The position numbers were made by a program, and so were the translations under genes. A stretch of DNA of 64,000 nt from Chryseobacterium sp. IHB B 17019 (lineage in GTDB: Bacteria; Bacteroidota; Bacteroidia; Flavobacteriales; Weeksellaceae): positions 2,914,001-2,978,000 of the forward strand of contig NZ_CP013293.1 of NCBI RefSeq assembly GCF_001456155.1, written 5' to 3'. The notes beneath the pieces were generated by a model, which was not told the origin of the DNA, ran no database searches, and saw nothing but the letters and a program-made list of their open reading frames with translations. Shown here piece by piece: positions 50,559-60,549 of this stretch; position 1 is the stretch's first letter, and each line of letters opens with the position of its first letter.

Positions 50559-51914
50559 ATGTTCAAAAAAATATTAATTGCCAATCGTGGCGAAATTGCA
50601 ATGCGTATTTTACGTACTTGTAAAGAAATGGGAATTAAAACCGTTGCGGTTTATTCAACTGCGGATAAAGACAGTCTTCACGTAAGATTTGCTGATGAAG
50701 CAGTTTGTATCGGTCCTGCGATGAGTAAAGATTCATATCTGAAAATCCCAAATATTATTGCTGCTGCGGAAATCACAAACGCAGACGCCATCCACCCGGG
50801 TTACGGATTCTTATCTGAAAATGCTAATTTCTCAAGAATCTGCCAGAAAAACGGCATCAAATTTATCGGTGCTTCTCCTGAGCAGATCGAAAAAATGGGA
50901 GATAAAGCAAATGCGAAAGCTACGATGAAAGCTGCCGGTGTACCATGTGTACCCGGTTCTGACGGCTTGATCGAATCTTACGAACATGCGGTAAAAGTGG
51001 CTGAAGAAACCGGTTATCCGGTAATGATTAAAGCTACTGCCGGTGGTGGTGGAAAAGGAATGAGAGCTGTTTGGAAAGCTGAAGACCTGAAAGATCATTG
51101 GGAATCTGCAATTCAAGAGGCTGTGGCTGCATTCGGAAACGGAGGTATGTACATGGAAAAGCTGATTGAAGAGCCTAGACATATCGAAATTCAGATTGCA
51201 GGTGACCAATATGGTAAAGCTTGCCACCTTTCTGAAAGAGACTGTTCTGTACAAAGAAGAAACCAGAAACTAACGGAAGAAACTCCTTCTCCGTTCATGA
51301 CGGATGAACTTCGTGAAAAAATGGGTGAAGCAGCTGTAAAAGCAGCGGAATTCATTGGATATGAAGGTGTTGGAACAATCGAATTCCTGGTTGATAAGCA
51401 CAGAAATTTCTATTTTATGGAAATGAATACGAGAATCCAGGTGGAACACCCTATCACTGAGCAAGTTATAGATTATGACTTAATCAGAGAACAAATTCTT
51501 TTAGCTGCCGGAACTCCAATTTCAGGAATCAATTATTATCCAAAATTACATTCCATCGAGTGTAGAATCAACGCGGAAGATCCTTACGCAGATTTCAGAC
51601 CATCTCCGGGAAAAATCACAGGATTGAATATTCCTGGCGGACACGGAATCAGAGTAGATACTCACGTTTATTCAGGATATACGATTCCTTCTAATTATGA
51701 CTCAATGATCGCAAAACTGATCACGACGGCTCAAACCCGTGAGGAAGCGATTGCCAAAATGAGAAGAGCATTGGAAGAATTCTATATTGAAGGTGTAAAA
51801 ACTACCATTCCTTTCCACAGACAACTGATGGATAATGAAGATTATCTTTCAGGAAACTATACTACAAAATTCATGGAGGATTTTGTAATGGATAGAAAAT
51901 ACGATAATCACTAA
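50559..51914 (+). CDS. accC: Biotin carboxylase, acetyl-CoA carboxylase subunit
   Basis: This 451-residue ATP-grasp enzyme carboxylates biotin on AccB. It starts [20 protein letters not shown], with [13 protein letters not shown], the glycine-rich ATP loop [14 protein letters not shown], and catalytic [15 protein letters not shown]. The C-terminal domain has [20 protein letters not shown]. The length is the usual one for AccC. It is downstream of accB, with a terminator after it. Confidence 0.97.
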   Translation: MFKKILIANRGEIAMRILRTCKEMGIKTVAVYSTADKDSLHVRFADEAVCIGPAMSKDSYLKIPNIIAAAEITNADAIHPGYGFLSENANFSRICQKNGIKFIGASPEQIEKMGDKANAKATMKAAGVPCVPGSDGLIESYEHAVKVAEETGYPVMIKATAGGGGKGMRAVWKAEDLKDHWESAIQEAVAAFGNGGMYMEKLIEEPRHIEIQIAGDQYGKACHLSERDCSVQRRNQKLTEETPSPFMTDELREKMGEAAVKAAEFIGYEGVGTIEFLVDKHRNFYFMEMNTRIQVEHPITEQVIDYDLIREQILLAAGTPISGINYYPKLHSIECRINAEDPYADFRPSPGKITGLNIPGGHGIRVDTHVYSGYTIPSNYDSMIAKLITTAQTREEAIAKMRRALEEFYIEGVKTTIPFHRQLMDNEDYLSGNYTTKFMEDFVMDRKYDNH

Positions 51915-51934
51915 GATTATTTTTAAATAATATT

Positions 51935-51965
51935 GAAACCGTCTCATTTTTGAGGCGGTTTTTTA
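51935..51965 (+). terminator. Intrinsic terminator of accC
   Basis: AAACCG-T-CTCA pairs with TGAG-G-CGGTTT and ends in a T run. Confidence 0.85.
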
Positions 51966-51968
51966 ATT

Positions 51969-52001
51969 AGCCACGTCAAGGTTTGAAATCTTGACATGGC
52001 T
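51969..52001. repeat. AGCCACGTCAAG palindrome
   Basis: AGCCACGTCAAG (51969-51980) and CTTGACATGGCT (51990-52001) are inverted copies with one mismatch and a 9-base loop. There is no T run, so it is not a simple terminator. Confidence 0.75.
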
Positions 52002-52043
52002 CTTGCTTATTTTTGGGATTTTTTTATTTTTAACGATTAAAAT

Positions 52044-52076
52044 AACTTTGGCAAAGATTAAAACTTTGATAAAGTT
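52044..52076. repeat. Two AACTTTG palindromic units
   Basis: AACTTTGGCAAAG and AACTTTGATAAAGTT are adjacent imperfect palindromes of the form AACTTTGnnAAAGTT. Confidence 0.6.
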
Positions 52077-52220
52077 GAGATTGAAAAAGATAGAATAACT
52101 GCAACATAGAATTTGTAAGAGCAATATTTTCTAATTCACTTTTCCATTAGCCTTAAAAAGTACTTAAATCCTTCTATTTTCAGTATCAGGCTTCTGTTTA
52201 TCGTTCTCGTTTATAATGCT

Positions 52221-52228
52221 TAAATTTG
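52221..52228 (+). promoter_or_regulatory. -7 box of rocD
   Basis: TAAATTTG matches TAnnTTTG and lies 17 bases before ATG 52246. It falls inside the longer frame from 52216, which rules that start out. Confidence 0.5.
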
Positions 52229-52245
52229 TGGAAAACCTAAAATTT

Positions 52246-53490
52246 ATGTCAACAACAGAAACAGTAAAAAACTCACAGTATTTCATTGACCTTGAAGACC
52301 AGTATGGAGCACACAATTATCACCCTCTTCCCGTAGTTTTAGACAAAGGAGAAGGCGTTTTCGTATGGGATGTGGAAGGCAAGAGATATTATGATTTCCT
52401 TTCTGCTTATTCTGCTGTAAATCAAGGACATTCTCATCCAAAAATTGTTGAAGCTTTAGTGAATCAGGCTAAAAAATTAGCTTTAACGTCAAGAGCATTT
52501 TACAACTCAAATTTGGGAGAATACGAAAAAAAGATCACTACCCTTTTTGGTTTTGATAAAGTATTACCTATGAATTCCGGAGCTGAAGCTGTGGAAACAG
52601 CCGTAAAATTAGCCAGAAAATGGAGCTACGAAGTAAAAGGAATTTCAGAAAATTCAGCGAAAATAATTGTTTGCGAAAATAATTTCCACGGAAGAACAAC
52701 AACTATTGTTTCTTTCTCAAACGATCCGGATGCAAACCAAAATTACGGACCTTTCACCCCTGGTTTTATAAAAATTCCTTACAACGATATTGCAGCTTTA
52801 GAACAAGTCTTAAACAGAGAAGCAGGAAATATTGCAGCGTTTTTGGTTGAGCCTATTCAAGGGGAAGCCGGAGTTTATGTTCCGAATGACGGATTTTTGA
52901 AAAATGCCTCAGAATTGTGTAAAAAACACAACGTTCTTTTCATTGCAGACGAAGTTCAAACAGGGATCGCAAGAACGGGAAGACTGATCGCTTGTCATCA
53001 TGAAGATGTTCAGCCTGATATTTTGATTTTGGGTAAAGCACTTTCTGGCGGGATGTATCCGGTTTCGGCTGTGCTAGCGAATAATGAAATCATGAATGTG
53101 ATTAAGCCTGGTCAACACGGTTCTACTTTTGGAGGAAACCCAATTGCTTGTGCAGTTGCAGTTGCAGCTTTAGATGTTGTAGAGGACGAAAAATTATCAG
53201 AAAGAGCTGAAGAATTAGGAAAGTTGTTCAGATCGGAAATTGAAAAAATAATTGAAAAAACTGATTTAATTACAAAAGTAAGAGGAAAAGGTTTATTAAA
53301 TGCAATTTTAATTAATGATACTCCAGACAGCTCTACCGCGTGGAATCTTTGTGTAAAATTAAAAGAAAACGGGCTTTTGGCGAAACCTACCCACGGAAAT
53401 ATTATAAGATTGGCACCACCTTTGGTAATAACTGAAGAGCAGCTTTTAGACTGCGTCAGAATAATCGAAAAAACCATATTAGAATTTTAA
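52246..53490 (+). CDS. rocD: Ornithine--oxo-acid transaminase
   Basis: This 414-residue PLP enzyme converts ornithine and 2-oxoglutarate to glutamate semialdehyde and glutamate. It shows the class III aminotransferase pattern: [62 protein letters not shown], and the PLP-binding Lys in [15 protein letters not shown]. The sequence [10 protein letters not shown] is typical of RocD and not of ArgD. ATG 52246 is supported by the promoter position. The glycosyltransferase gene starts 6 bases after its stop, but the two are functionally unrelated. Confidence 0.94.
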   Translation: MSTTETVKNSQYFIDLEDQYGAHNYHPLPVVLDKGEGVFVWDVEGKRYYDFLSAYSAVNQGHSHPKIVEALVNQAKKLALTSRAFYNSNLGEYEKKITTLFGFDKVLPMNSGAEAVETAVKLARKWSYEVKGISENSAKIIVCENNFHGRTTTIVSFSNDPDANQNYGPFTPGFIKIPYNDIAALEQVLNREAGNIAAFLVEPIQGEAGVYVPNDGFLKNASELCKKHNVLFIADEVQTGIARTGRLIACHHEDVQPDILILGKALSGGMYPVSAVLANNEIMNVIKPGQHGSTFGGNPIACAVAVAALDVVEDEKLSERAEELGKLFRSEIEKIIEKTDLITKVRGKGLLNAILINDTPDSSTAWNLCVKLKENGLLAKPTHGNIIRLAPPLVITEEQLLDCVRIIEKTILEF

Positions 53491-53496
53491 ACACAA

Positions 53497-54285
53497 ATGC
53501 CACTTTCACTCGCAGTCATTACTTACAATGAAGAAGAAAATATTGTAAGGTTATTAGACTCACTCAAAAACACAGTAGATGAAATTATAATCGTTGATAG
53601 CTTTTCAACCGATAAGACCAAAGAGATTTGCTCTCAAAAATATCCTCAGGTAAAATTCTTTGAAAAAAAATTTAATGGGTATGGTGAACAAAAAAACCAT
53701 GCCCTTGATTTATGTTGCCACGAATGGATCCTGTTTCTGGATGCCGATGAAGTTCCCGATGAAGATTTAAAAGAATCAATACAAATGGTTGTTTCTTCTA
53801 AAAACGCGGAATACAATGTTTACAATGCGAAGTTTAACAACCACCTAGGGATCCATACAATAAAATTCGGGGGATGGGGAAATGTTTGCAGGGAAAGACT
53901 TTTCAAAAAAGGTTGCGCAAGATATTCCGATGATAAAGTTCATGAATACTTGATTACCGATCAAAAAACAGGACTTTTGGAAGGAAAAATTGACCATTAT
54001 ACCTACAAAAGTATTTTTCATCATATTACCAAGATCAATATTTACTCTTGTATGATGGCTGATAAAATGTTTGAAAAAGGTAAAAAAATAAATCGCTTCA
54101 AAATTATTGTAAGCCCTATCTTTGAATTTATTAAAGTTTTTATCTTTAAGCTTGGCTTTCTAGACGGATTCCCAGGATTTTATATTGCTAAAACAATGTC
54201 ATACTATACTTTTTTAAAATATATTAAATTGTATGAAAAAATCAGGCTGATAGAAATCGAAAAAAAGCAAGGTAAAATCTTATGA
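53497..54285 (+). CDS. Glycosyltransferase family 2, WaaE/KdtX-like
   Basis: This 262-residue GT2 enzyme resembles LPS core beta-1,4-glucosyltransferases (WaaE/LgtF group). It has LAVITYNEEENIVRLLDSLK, IIVDSFSTDKTKEI, and the catalytic DxD in WILFLDADEVPDEDL. Further along are VHEYLITDQKTGLLEGKIDH and a C-terminal membrane-binding helix (FIKVFIFKLGFLDGFPGFYI). It overlaps the following deacetylase gene by 4 bases (ATGA) and starts the surface-glycan cluster. The acceptor sugar is not known. Confidence 0.9.
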   Translation: MPLSLAVITYNEEENIVRLLDSLKNTVDEIIIVDSFSTDKTKEICSQKYPQVKFFEKKFNGYGEQKNHALDLCCHEWILFLDADEVPDEDLKESIQMVVSSKNAEYNVYNAKFNNHLGIHTIKFGGWGNVCRERLFKKGCARYSDDKVHEYLITDQKTGLLEGKIDHYTYKSIFHHITKINIYSCMMADKMFEKGKKINRFKIIVSPIFEFIKVFIFKLGFLDGFPGFYIAKTMSYYTFLKYIKLYEKIRLIEIEKKQGKIL

Positions 54286-55046
54286 TTTCTATTGTAATTT
54301 TATTTTTAATACTCATTTTTCTGACAGTTTACTTTCGGCTGTACCTTTTTGTATTCCCGAAAAACAGACTGATTATTCTTATGTATCATCAGATCGAAAA
54401 GGAAAGTCACGAGGATCTTACTGTGAGCCTTAAAAGCCTTGAACAGCAGTTTGAATATTTAAATAAAAAAAATTACACTTCAAAGTTTTTTTCTGAACTC
54501 AACACATTGGGAAAAAAAAGCATTATTCTTACCTTTGACGACGGATATAAAAACAATTTGGATTATCTGCCATCGTTATTGGAAAAGTATGATTTGAAAG
54601 CAACTATTTTTATTCCTACAAAATTTATTCAGGAAGGATATAAGGATTACCCCATGATGAGTTTTGAAGACATCAGAAGTTTAAACAAAAAACATTTTGA
54701 GATTGCTCTCCACAGTCACAACCATCAGAATTTCAGGGATATTTCTGCTGATTCTATAAAAACAGACTTGGAAACGAATATGCAGATTCTCAATAATGAA
54801 GGTATAAATTATTCAAAAGTATTAGCATATCCCTACGGAAAATATCCTAAGAAAACTGTTGAAAAAAAGAAAATTTTTTCGGTTTTAAAAAATTTAGGAA
54901 TTGAATTTGCAGTAAGAATTGGAAATAAGGTGAATTATTTTCCTACAAATCAGCCATACGAACTGTGTAGAATAGATATAAAAGGCAAAGATTCGTTATT
55001 AAAATTCAAATTAAAACTTATCTTTGGAAGATTAAAACTGTTTTAG
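54282..55046 (+). CDS. Polysaccharide deacetylase (NodB-like)
   Basis: This 254-residue protein has an N-terminal membrane anchor (IVILFLILIFLTVYFRLYLF) and a NodB catalytic domain. The metal-binding Asp is in IILTFDDGYKNN, the zinc His pair in ALHSHNHQNF, and a later motif is LAYPYGKYPKK. Enzymes of this family remove N-acetyl or O-acetyl groups from sugars, often at or outside the membrane. Placed between two GT2 genes, it may modify the same glycan. Length is short, mainly the catalytic domain. Confidence 0.9.
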   Translation: MISIVILFLILIFLTVYFRLYLFVFPKNRLIILMYHQIEKESHEDLTVSLKSLEQQFEYLNKKNYTSKFFSELNTLGKKSIILTFDDGYKNNLDYLPSLLEKYDLKATIFIPTKFIQEGYKDYPMMSFEDIRSLNKKHFEIALHSHNHQNFRDISADSIKTDLETNMQILNNEGINYSKVLAYPYGKYPKKTVEKKKIFSVLKNLGIEFAVRIGNKVNYFPTNQPYELCRIDIKGKDSLLKFKLKLIFGRLKLF

Positions 55047-55087
55047 AAAGATATTAAATTTGATTTTTCTGATCAAACAAAAACGTT

Positions 55088-55837
55088 ATGATGAATATAA
55101 GTGGTCTAATCATAACACATAATGAAGAAAAAAATATACAGGAAGTCCTGGATTGTTTTGATTTCTGCGATGAAATAGTAGTAGTAGATTCATACAGTAC
55201 AGATAAAACTGTAGAAATTGCAAAAAAGCACCCTAATGTAAAGGTTATTCAAAATACATTTGAAGATTTTACAAAACAGAGAAATCTGGCTTTAGATGCA
55301 GCAAAAAACGATTGGGTATTATTCCTCGATGGAGATGAAAGAATAACCCCCGAATTAAGAAAAGAAATTATTGAAGAATTAAATAAACCTGAGCAAAAAG
55401 ATGCCTATTATTTTTACAGGAAATTCTTTTTTGCCAATAAGCCGATTAATTTTTCGGGAACACAATCCGATAAAAATTTCAGGCTTTTCAGAAGATCCAA
55501 AGCGAGATATACAGCCGGAAAAAAGGTCCATGAAACGCTTGAAGTAAACGGATCAGTAGGAATTTTAAAGAATAAATTGCTTCATTATTCCGTTTCAGAT
55601 TATGAGTCTTACCGAAAAAAAATGATTCATTACGGAATTTTAAAAGGAAAAGAATTGGCTGCAAAAGGTAAAAAGTTTAATATTTTAGTTCAATATCTTA
55701 AAACGGCTTTTAAGTTTTTTAAGGCATACGTTATGAGACTTGGTATTCTGGACGGAAAAGAAGGATATCAGCTTTCTTTCCTGCAGTCGCTGAGTGTTTT
55801 TGAAACTTATGAATCATTAAAAAAAGAGCAAAATTAG
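55088..55837 (+). CDS. Glycosyltransferase family 2, WaaE/KdtX-like
   Basis: This 249-residue GT2 is a paralogue of the 53497 gene, with the same layout: ISGLIITHNEEKNIQEVLDC, VVVDSYSTDKTVEIAKKHPN, and the DxD in WVLFLDGDERITPEL. It then has FRLFRRSKARYTAGKKVHET and LHYSVSDYESYRKK, and ends with a similar FKAYVMRLGILDGKEGYQLS. The two probably add sugars at successive steps of one core. The start may be ATG 55088 or the next codon, 55091. Confidence 0.9.
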   Translation: MMNISGLIITHNEEKNIQEVLDCFDFCDEIVVVDSYSTDKTVEIAKKHPNVKVIQNTFEDFTKQRNLALDAAKNDWVLFLDGDERITPELRKEIIEELNKPEQKDAYYFYRKFFFANKPINFSGTQSDKNFRLFRRSKARYTAGKKVHETLEVNGSVGILKNKLLHYSVSDYESYRKKMIHYGILKGKELAAKGKKFNILVQYLKTAFKFFKAYVMRLGILDGKEGYQLSFLQSLSVFETYESLKKEQN

Positions 55838-55841
55838 TTGA

Positions 55842-56828
55842 ATGAAGATCTGTATCATAAGTTATGACTTCTGGGATTATGATAAGTATATTGTTGACAC
55901 ATTATGCAAACGGGGTATTGATGCACACCATATAAAAATCAGTACCGTTACTCATTCTAACTTTAATGAAAGGGCTGTCAATGCTTTAAGCAAAACTTTT
56001 TTAAGCAAAAATTTAAAAACAGAGAAAAGGCAGAAATATGTCCTTGATTCTCTGGAAAAGCTTGGACACCAGGATCAGATTCTGGTTTTGAATCCCGATA
56101 CCTTCGATCTTTCAACACTCGAAAAAATCAGAAAATATACGGACAGGCTGATCACTTATTTATATGATAATCTTGAGCGGGTTCCGGTAGACGGAAAACT
56201 TCATCTTTTTGATAAGATCTTTTCCTTCGATATTATTGATGTTGAAAAGCATGGTTTTGAAAAGATAACCAATTACATCTATCTACCTTTCACTCCGAAT
56301 GAAAAGCAAAATCCGCAGATGGACCTGTTCTACATCACATCTTATGACAACCGAAGAGTTTCGCTAATCAAACTGCTGGCAAAAAAACTGATCAATCTTG
56401 GCCTGAAATTCCAGATCATGGTCATTGGAAAAAAGTCATGGAAACACCAGCTCACCAATATTTTCATTAAGGTTCCTGAGAATTTGTTCCTGATTTTCAG
56501 TATCAAAAAAATACCGCATAACGATCTTCCAAAATATTATAAAAATTCAAAAGTTTTACTTGACCTGATGCGTGAAGGGCAATATGGATTGAGCTTCAGG
56601 GTTTTTGAGGCCATGTCCCTGGAAAAGAAAATTATCACTGATAATGAAGCCATTAAAGGTTATGATTTCTACAATCCGAATAATATTTTGATTTTAAACG
56701 AAAATATTAGTAATCTTGACAAATCTTTCTTTGAAACACCTTACGAAAAAATTCCAAAAGAAATCTATTACAGATATACGCTGGACCACTGGGTAAACAA
56801 AGTATTTGGACTGGATAATAAAAACTAA
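55842..56828 (+). CDS. Glycosyltransferase, CgeB-like GT-B fold
   Basis: These 328 residues start MKICIISYDFWDYDKYIVDT and resemble CgeB-like glycosyltransferases, a group of GT-B proteins in sugar clusters. Pointers are LYDNLERVPVDGKLHLFDKI in the middle and LMREGQYGLSFRVFEAMSLE near the C-terminus, with the acceptor-facing Glu of the E-x7-E type. The fit is from pattern, not a firm family match. It lies 4 bases after the GT2 gene and 3 before the GT4. Confidence 0.75.
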   Translation: MKICIISYDFWDYDKYIVDTLCKRGIDAHHIKISTVTHSNFNERAVNALSKTFLSKNLKTEKRQKYVLDSLEKLGHQDQILVLNPDTFDLSTLEKIRKYTDRLITYLYDNLERVPVDGKLHLFDKIFSFDIIDVEKHGFEKITNYIYLPFTPNEKQNPQMDLFYITSYDNRRVSLIKLLAKKLINLGLKFQIMVIGKKSWKHQLTNIFIKVPENLFLIFSIKKIPHNDLPKYYKNSKVLLDLMREGQYGLSFRVFEAMSLEKKIITDNEAIKGYDFYNPNNILILNENISNLDKSFFETPYEKIPKEIYYRYTLDHWVNKVFGLDNKN

Positions 56829-56831
56829 AGG

Positions 56832-58019
56832 ATGGGAATCTTAAAAAAAATAAAAAAACATTTTAAAAGAAAAGAAAAGCTCAAAAATCTTAATACTCAA
56901 GATATTATCAATATCAATCTGTATGATGATTCAAAAAAAACGATTCTTTTTGCTTCAAAAGATTTTCCTACCCATGATAAAGATTCCGGCTCCAACAGAC
57001 TCAAAGAAATTATTTTAATATATAAAGAATTAGGCTACAATTGTATTTTGTTTGCCCCTAATAATTTTGAAGATGATTCTTATGTGAAATTTTATCAACA
57101 GCATAATATCATCGTTTTTGTAGAAAATAAGAAGCACGAAAATATTTATTATTTTCTTTCTTCTTTAAAAAATGTAGATTATATCTGGTTTAATGGACCA
57201 CTTGCATTAAATTTATTCTATAAAAAAATGAAAAGCATTTTACCTCGTACAAAATTTATTTACGATATGGTGGATATTCATTTTTTACGGTATAAAAGAG
57301 CTATTGAAATCGAACCGAACCGTTTGTCTTTAAAGAAAAATTATAAACATTTTTTCCGTTTAGAAACCGTTGTTGCCCCTCAACTGGATTACATTATTGC
57401 CATTTCTGAAAAAGAAAAAGAAATAATGGGCCAGTATGCTGATAAAAATAAAATCATCACGATTTCAAATATTCATTATCCAAAAATTAAGATTTCGGAA
57501 AGAAAAAACTTCCATGAGAGTGAAGGAATTATTTTCATAGGATCAATTCACGAACCCAATATTGATGCCGTGAAATTTTTATATGAAAAAATAATGCCTC
57601 TCGTTTGGAAAGAAAATCCGGAACTGGAAGTAAGTGTAATTGGGAATGTTGCGGATAAATTGGATATTAAGCAATATCCTAAATTCAAATTTTTAGGCTT
57701 TGTAGAAAGCATTGAAGAACATTTTATGAATTCTAAAATTATGGTGGCCCCTTTGAGGTTTGGAGCCGGTGTGAAAGGAAAAATCGGGCAGGCTTTTGAG
57801 TATTTTTTCCCGGTAGTTACTACAGAAATTGGCGCGGAAGGAATGCAGCTCACCGATAAGAAAAATATATTAATTGCCAATGATGAAAAAACTTTTGCAG
57901 CAGCTATTCTTGAATTGAATAATAATGAAGAACTTTGGAATACATTACGTGAGAATTCAGTGGACAGCCTTCGGGCTTTTTCTCCGGAAGAAGTAAAAGA
58001 AAAACTTAAAACTTTATAA
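56832..58019 (+). CDS. Glycosyltransferase family 4
   Basis: This 395-residue GT-B enzyme has N-terminal ILFASKDFPTHDKDSGSNRL, a nucleotide-sugar region with IIFIGSIHEPNIDAVKF and the E-x7-E like motif in VAPLRFGAGVKGKIGQAFEY. It ends EEVKEKLKTL. Transfer with retention is expected for GT4. The gene is A/T rich with many Lys/Asn codons, like its neighbours. The next gene starts 3 bases after its stop. Confidence 0.85.
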   Translation: MGILKKIKKHFKRKEKLKNLNTQDIININLYDDSKKTILFASKDFPTHDKDSGSNRLKEIILIYKELGYNCILFAPNNFEDDSYVKFYQQHNIIVFVENKKHENIYYFLSSLKNVDYIWFNGPLALNLFYKKMKSILPRTKFIYDMVDIHFLRYKRAIEIEPNRLSLKKNYKHFFRLETVVAPQLDYIIAISEKEKEIMGQYADKNKIITISNIHYPKIKISERKNFHESEGIIFIGSIHEPNIDAVKFLYEKIMPLVWKENPELEVSVIGNVADKLDIKQYPKFKFLGFVESIEEHFMNSKIMVAPLRFGAGVKGKIGQAFEYFFPVVTTEIGAEGMQLTDKKNILIANDEKTFAAAILELNNNEELWNTLRENSVDSLRAFSPEEVKEKLKTL

Positions 58020-58022
58020 TCC

Positions 58023-59267
58023 ATGCAGTTGAGTGTAAATTATCATGGTTTTTTTGACGGAAACTTTGGGATTTCTGAAGCTACCCGATTGAATGCTCTA
58101 GCATTGGAAAAGGTTGGAATTAATGTAAATCGCATTAATTATTCGAGTGAAACTTTTGAAAAAGTTGAAAATAATTCTTCCACAAAAATTGAAACTTCAA
58201 TTAATATTTTTCATATTAATATCAATTTCATTAACGATTTTTTCTCCAAAAACCAAGATTTAGATTTAAAAAATCATTACAATATTATCTACTGGGCGTG
58301 GGAATTTCCCGAAGTCTCGGATAAAGTCGTTGAAATTTTAAATGTTTTTGATGAACTTTGGGTTCCCAGCGATTTCTGCGTCAACATTTTTACAAAATAT
58401 ACGGGAATTCCTGTCATCAGATTTTCTCACCCTATTCAAAAGCTTGAGGATTCAAAAGATTTTGATAAGACACAATACAATATTCCTCAACATTCAAAGA
58501 TATATCTTACCATTTTCGATTCTCTGAGCACAACCATCAGAAAGAATCCGGAAGCTACTTTGGAGGCTTTTACAACCGTTTTTAAGGATGATAAAGAAAG
58601 CGTTCTAGTCGTAAAAACCCACAATCTCGAAAGAAGTAAGGACGCTCAAAAAGCTCTGGAAAAATATAACAATATTCCGAATATTATCATTATCAATGAA
58701 CATTTTTCAAAAGAAAAGCTTCACTCTTTAATTCAGCAATCGGATGTTTTGATTTCGCTTCACGGTTCGGAAGGCTTTGGACTTACAATGGCGGAAGCAA
58801 TGGCGTACGGAAAAATTGTAATGGGAACAGGCTATTCCGGAAACCTGGATTTTATGAATGTAAACAACAGCCTTTTAGTTCAATATGATTTCATCAAAAC
58901 ATCGAATACGAAAGGCTTAATTGATGAAGGGCTTACTCTTGCAAAACCACGACTGCAGGATGCTGTAGCGAAATTGCTATATATTAAAAATAATTTTAAT
59001 GCTTTAGATCACTTTAGAGAAAACGCAAAATCGCAAATTGAAAATAATTTTTCATTAGAAACCATCGGAGAATTATTTAAAATAAGACTGGGCTTTATTA
59101 ATAATTTTGACAAAGAAGATAAAGGCAGCAATGATGTGAATAATGTTTTCTATTTAAGCGAAATTGAAAAATTAAATAAACGAATTAACTATCTTGAACG
59201 AACCGTTTACAATAAAATTAGAAATAAAGTGAACGATTTTCTTAAGAAGATAAAAGGCAGGAAATAA
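58023..59267 (+). CDS. Glycosyltransferase family 4 (paralogue A)
   Basis: This 414-residue GT-B glycosyltransferase begins VNYHGFFDGNFGISEATRLN. It contains NIIYWAWEFPEVSDKVVEIL in the N-terminal domain and LISLHGSEGFGLTMAEAMAY with GTGYSGNLDFMNVNNSLLV in the C-terminal donor domain. It ends in a possible coiled coil (LNKRINYLERTVYNKI). It is clearly related along its whole length to the next, convergent gene, and the two stop codons are separated by one base. Confidence 0.88.
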   Translation: MQLSVNYHGFFDGNFGISEATRLNALALEKVGINVNRINYSSETFEKVENNSSTKIETSINIFHININFINDFFSKNQDLDLKNHYNIIYWAWEFPEVSDKVVEILNVFDELWVPSDFCVNIFTKYTGIPVIRFSHPIQKLEDSKDFDKTQYNIPQHSKIYLTIFDSLSTTIRKNPEATLEAFTTVFKDDKESVLVVKTHNLERSKDAQKALEKYNNIPNIIIINEHFSKEKLHSLIQQSDVLISLHGSEGFGLTMAEAMAYGKIVMGTGYSGNLDFMNVNNSLLVQYDFIKTSNTKGLIDEGLTLAKPRLQDAVAKLLYIKNNFNALDHFRENAKSQIENNFSLETIGELFKIRLGFINNFDKEDKGSNDVNNVFYLSEIEKLNKRINYLERTVYNKIRNKVNDFLKKIKGRK

Positions 59268-59268
59268 T

Positions 59269-60528
59269 TTATTTCTTGTCTTTTCTATTTCTGATATACA
59301 TTTTGATATTGTAAATAAACTGAATCGGGGCACTTTTCTTATAAATTCTAAGATCCTTTTTCAGTAAAATATTTTCTACGTATAGCTTAATTAATGTTGA
59401 TTTATTTTGTTTGATTCTATCTTCTGACAAAAGTTCTTCACTTCTTTTTTTGATAAGCCCTCCTACTCTTTTCAGTGAAAGATTACTAACAATAGTTTGC
59501 TGTCCTTTTTCTGCTTTTTCCTGAACATCATCGCTTCCTTCGTAGACCGTTTTCAAATATTCCCCGGCTTCTTTTAATGAAGGTTCAGACCAAATTGTAT
59601 TAGAATTATAATTAAGATCATCAGAGCCGTATGATATTTTTTCACCCTCAACTAGAAAGCTGTTGTCTGCATTCATAAACTCTAGATTCCCGGAATATCC
59701 GGTTGCGATTACAGGCTTTTTGAAGTACATTGCCTCCGCCATTGTAAGCCCAAAACCTTCCGATCTGTGAAGCGAAATGTAGCTGTCACAATTGCTGATG
59801 ATATAATTTAAAGCGTTTTTATCAAAGATCTTTTCAACAATTTTTATCTTTTTTGATTCTCCTATTTCTTTTAAAATTTGTTCTTTCTCAGAAGGAAATT
59901 TTGTAGAACGGGAAGTTTTTATCGTCAAAAAAGCATTGTTATCATCCTGATCAAAGGTTTTACGGAAGATCTTAATTAAATTAATCACATTCTTCCTTTC
60001 AATAGAACTGTTGTAATCAAAAATGAAAAGAAAATTAAAAAAATTCTTATCATAAAACTTCAATGCATCTTCATCATCCGTTGGCTGTAAGTCAATATTG
60101 ATCGGATGAGGAATCACTTGTACCGGAAGACTGACATATTTTTCAATACATTCTTTACAATAGGTTGACGGCGTCCAGATTTCATCAAAAAGATTCATGT
60201 TCATCACATAATCTTCGGGAATAGTTTCCGATTCCCAGGCCATATAAAGAATATTATACTTATCCCTGAAAAAAGAATGATCGAAATAATCAAAGAAATT
60301 AGGCGTTTCAGACGGAGAAATCTGGATTAGATTAATCGGATGTGGTGCATGATCAGAGAATTCCGTGAAAGTAAGATCATTATTATTATGATTGGTTTTT
60401 ACACTATAATTAATCAGGCTTATGGGAAGACCGACAGACTGTATCGCCTTGCAATTCAATCTTGTAGCTTCTGCAATACCAAATTCACCATTAATAAATC
60501 CAAAAACATTAATTCCTAATTCTGCCAT
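59269..60528 (-). CDS. Glycosyltransferase family 4 (paralogue B)
   Basis: This 419-residue protein is homologous to the convergent neighbour. It starts with INVFGFINGEFGIAEATRLN, has MAWESETIPEDYV, and SYISLHRSEGFGLTMAEAMY with ATGYSGNLEFMNADNSFLV in the donor domain. The order of motifs and the length agree with paralogue A. It is the last gene of the leftward group 61187-60550-59269. It probably adds a different sugar or acts on another acceptor. Confidence 0.88.
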   Translation of the reverse strand: MAELGINVFGFINGEFGIAEATRLNCKAIQSVGLPISLINYSVKTNHNNNDLTFTEFSDHAPHPINLIQISPSETPNFFDYFDHSFFRDKYNILYMAWESETIPEDYVMNMNLFDEIWTPSTYCKECIEKYVSLPVQVIPHPINIDLQPTDDEDALKFYDKNFFNFLFIFDYNSSIERKNVINLIKIFRKTFDQDDNNAFLTIKTSRSTKFPSEKEQILKEIGESKKIKIVEKIFDKNALNYIISNCDSYISLHRSEGFGLTMAEAMYFKKPVIATGYSGNLEFMNADNSFLVEGEKISYGSDDLNYNSNTIWSEPSLKEAGEYLKTVYEGSDDVQEKAEKGQQTIVSNLSLKRVGGLIKKRSEELLSEDRIKQNKSTLIKLYVENILLKKDLRIYKKSAPIQFIYNIKMYIRNRKDKK

Positions 60529-60549
60529 TCTTGTTGTATATTAAACTGA

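Larger units (their letters stand above)
51915..52245. other. 331-base intergenic region with several palindromes
   Basis: No gene is visible here. It contains the accC terminator (51935-51965), the AGCCA palindrome (51969-52001), a pair of AACTTTG palindromes (52044-52076), about 140 bases of A/T-rich DNA with no clear structure, and the rocD -7 box (52221-52228). Confidence 0.7.
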
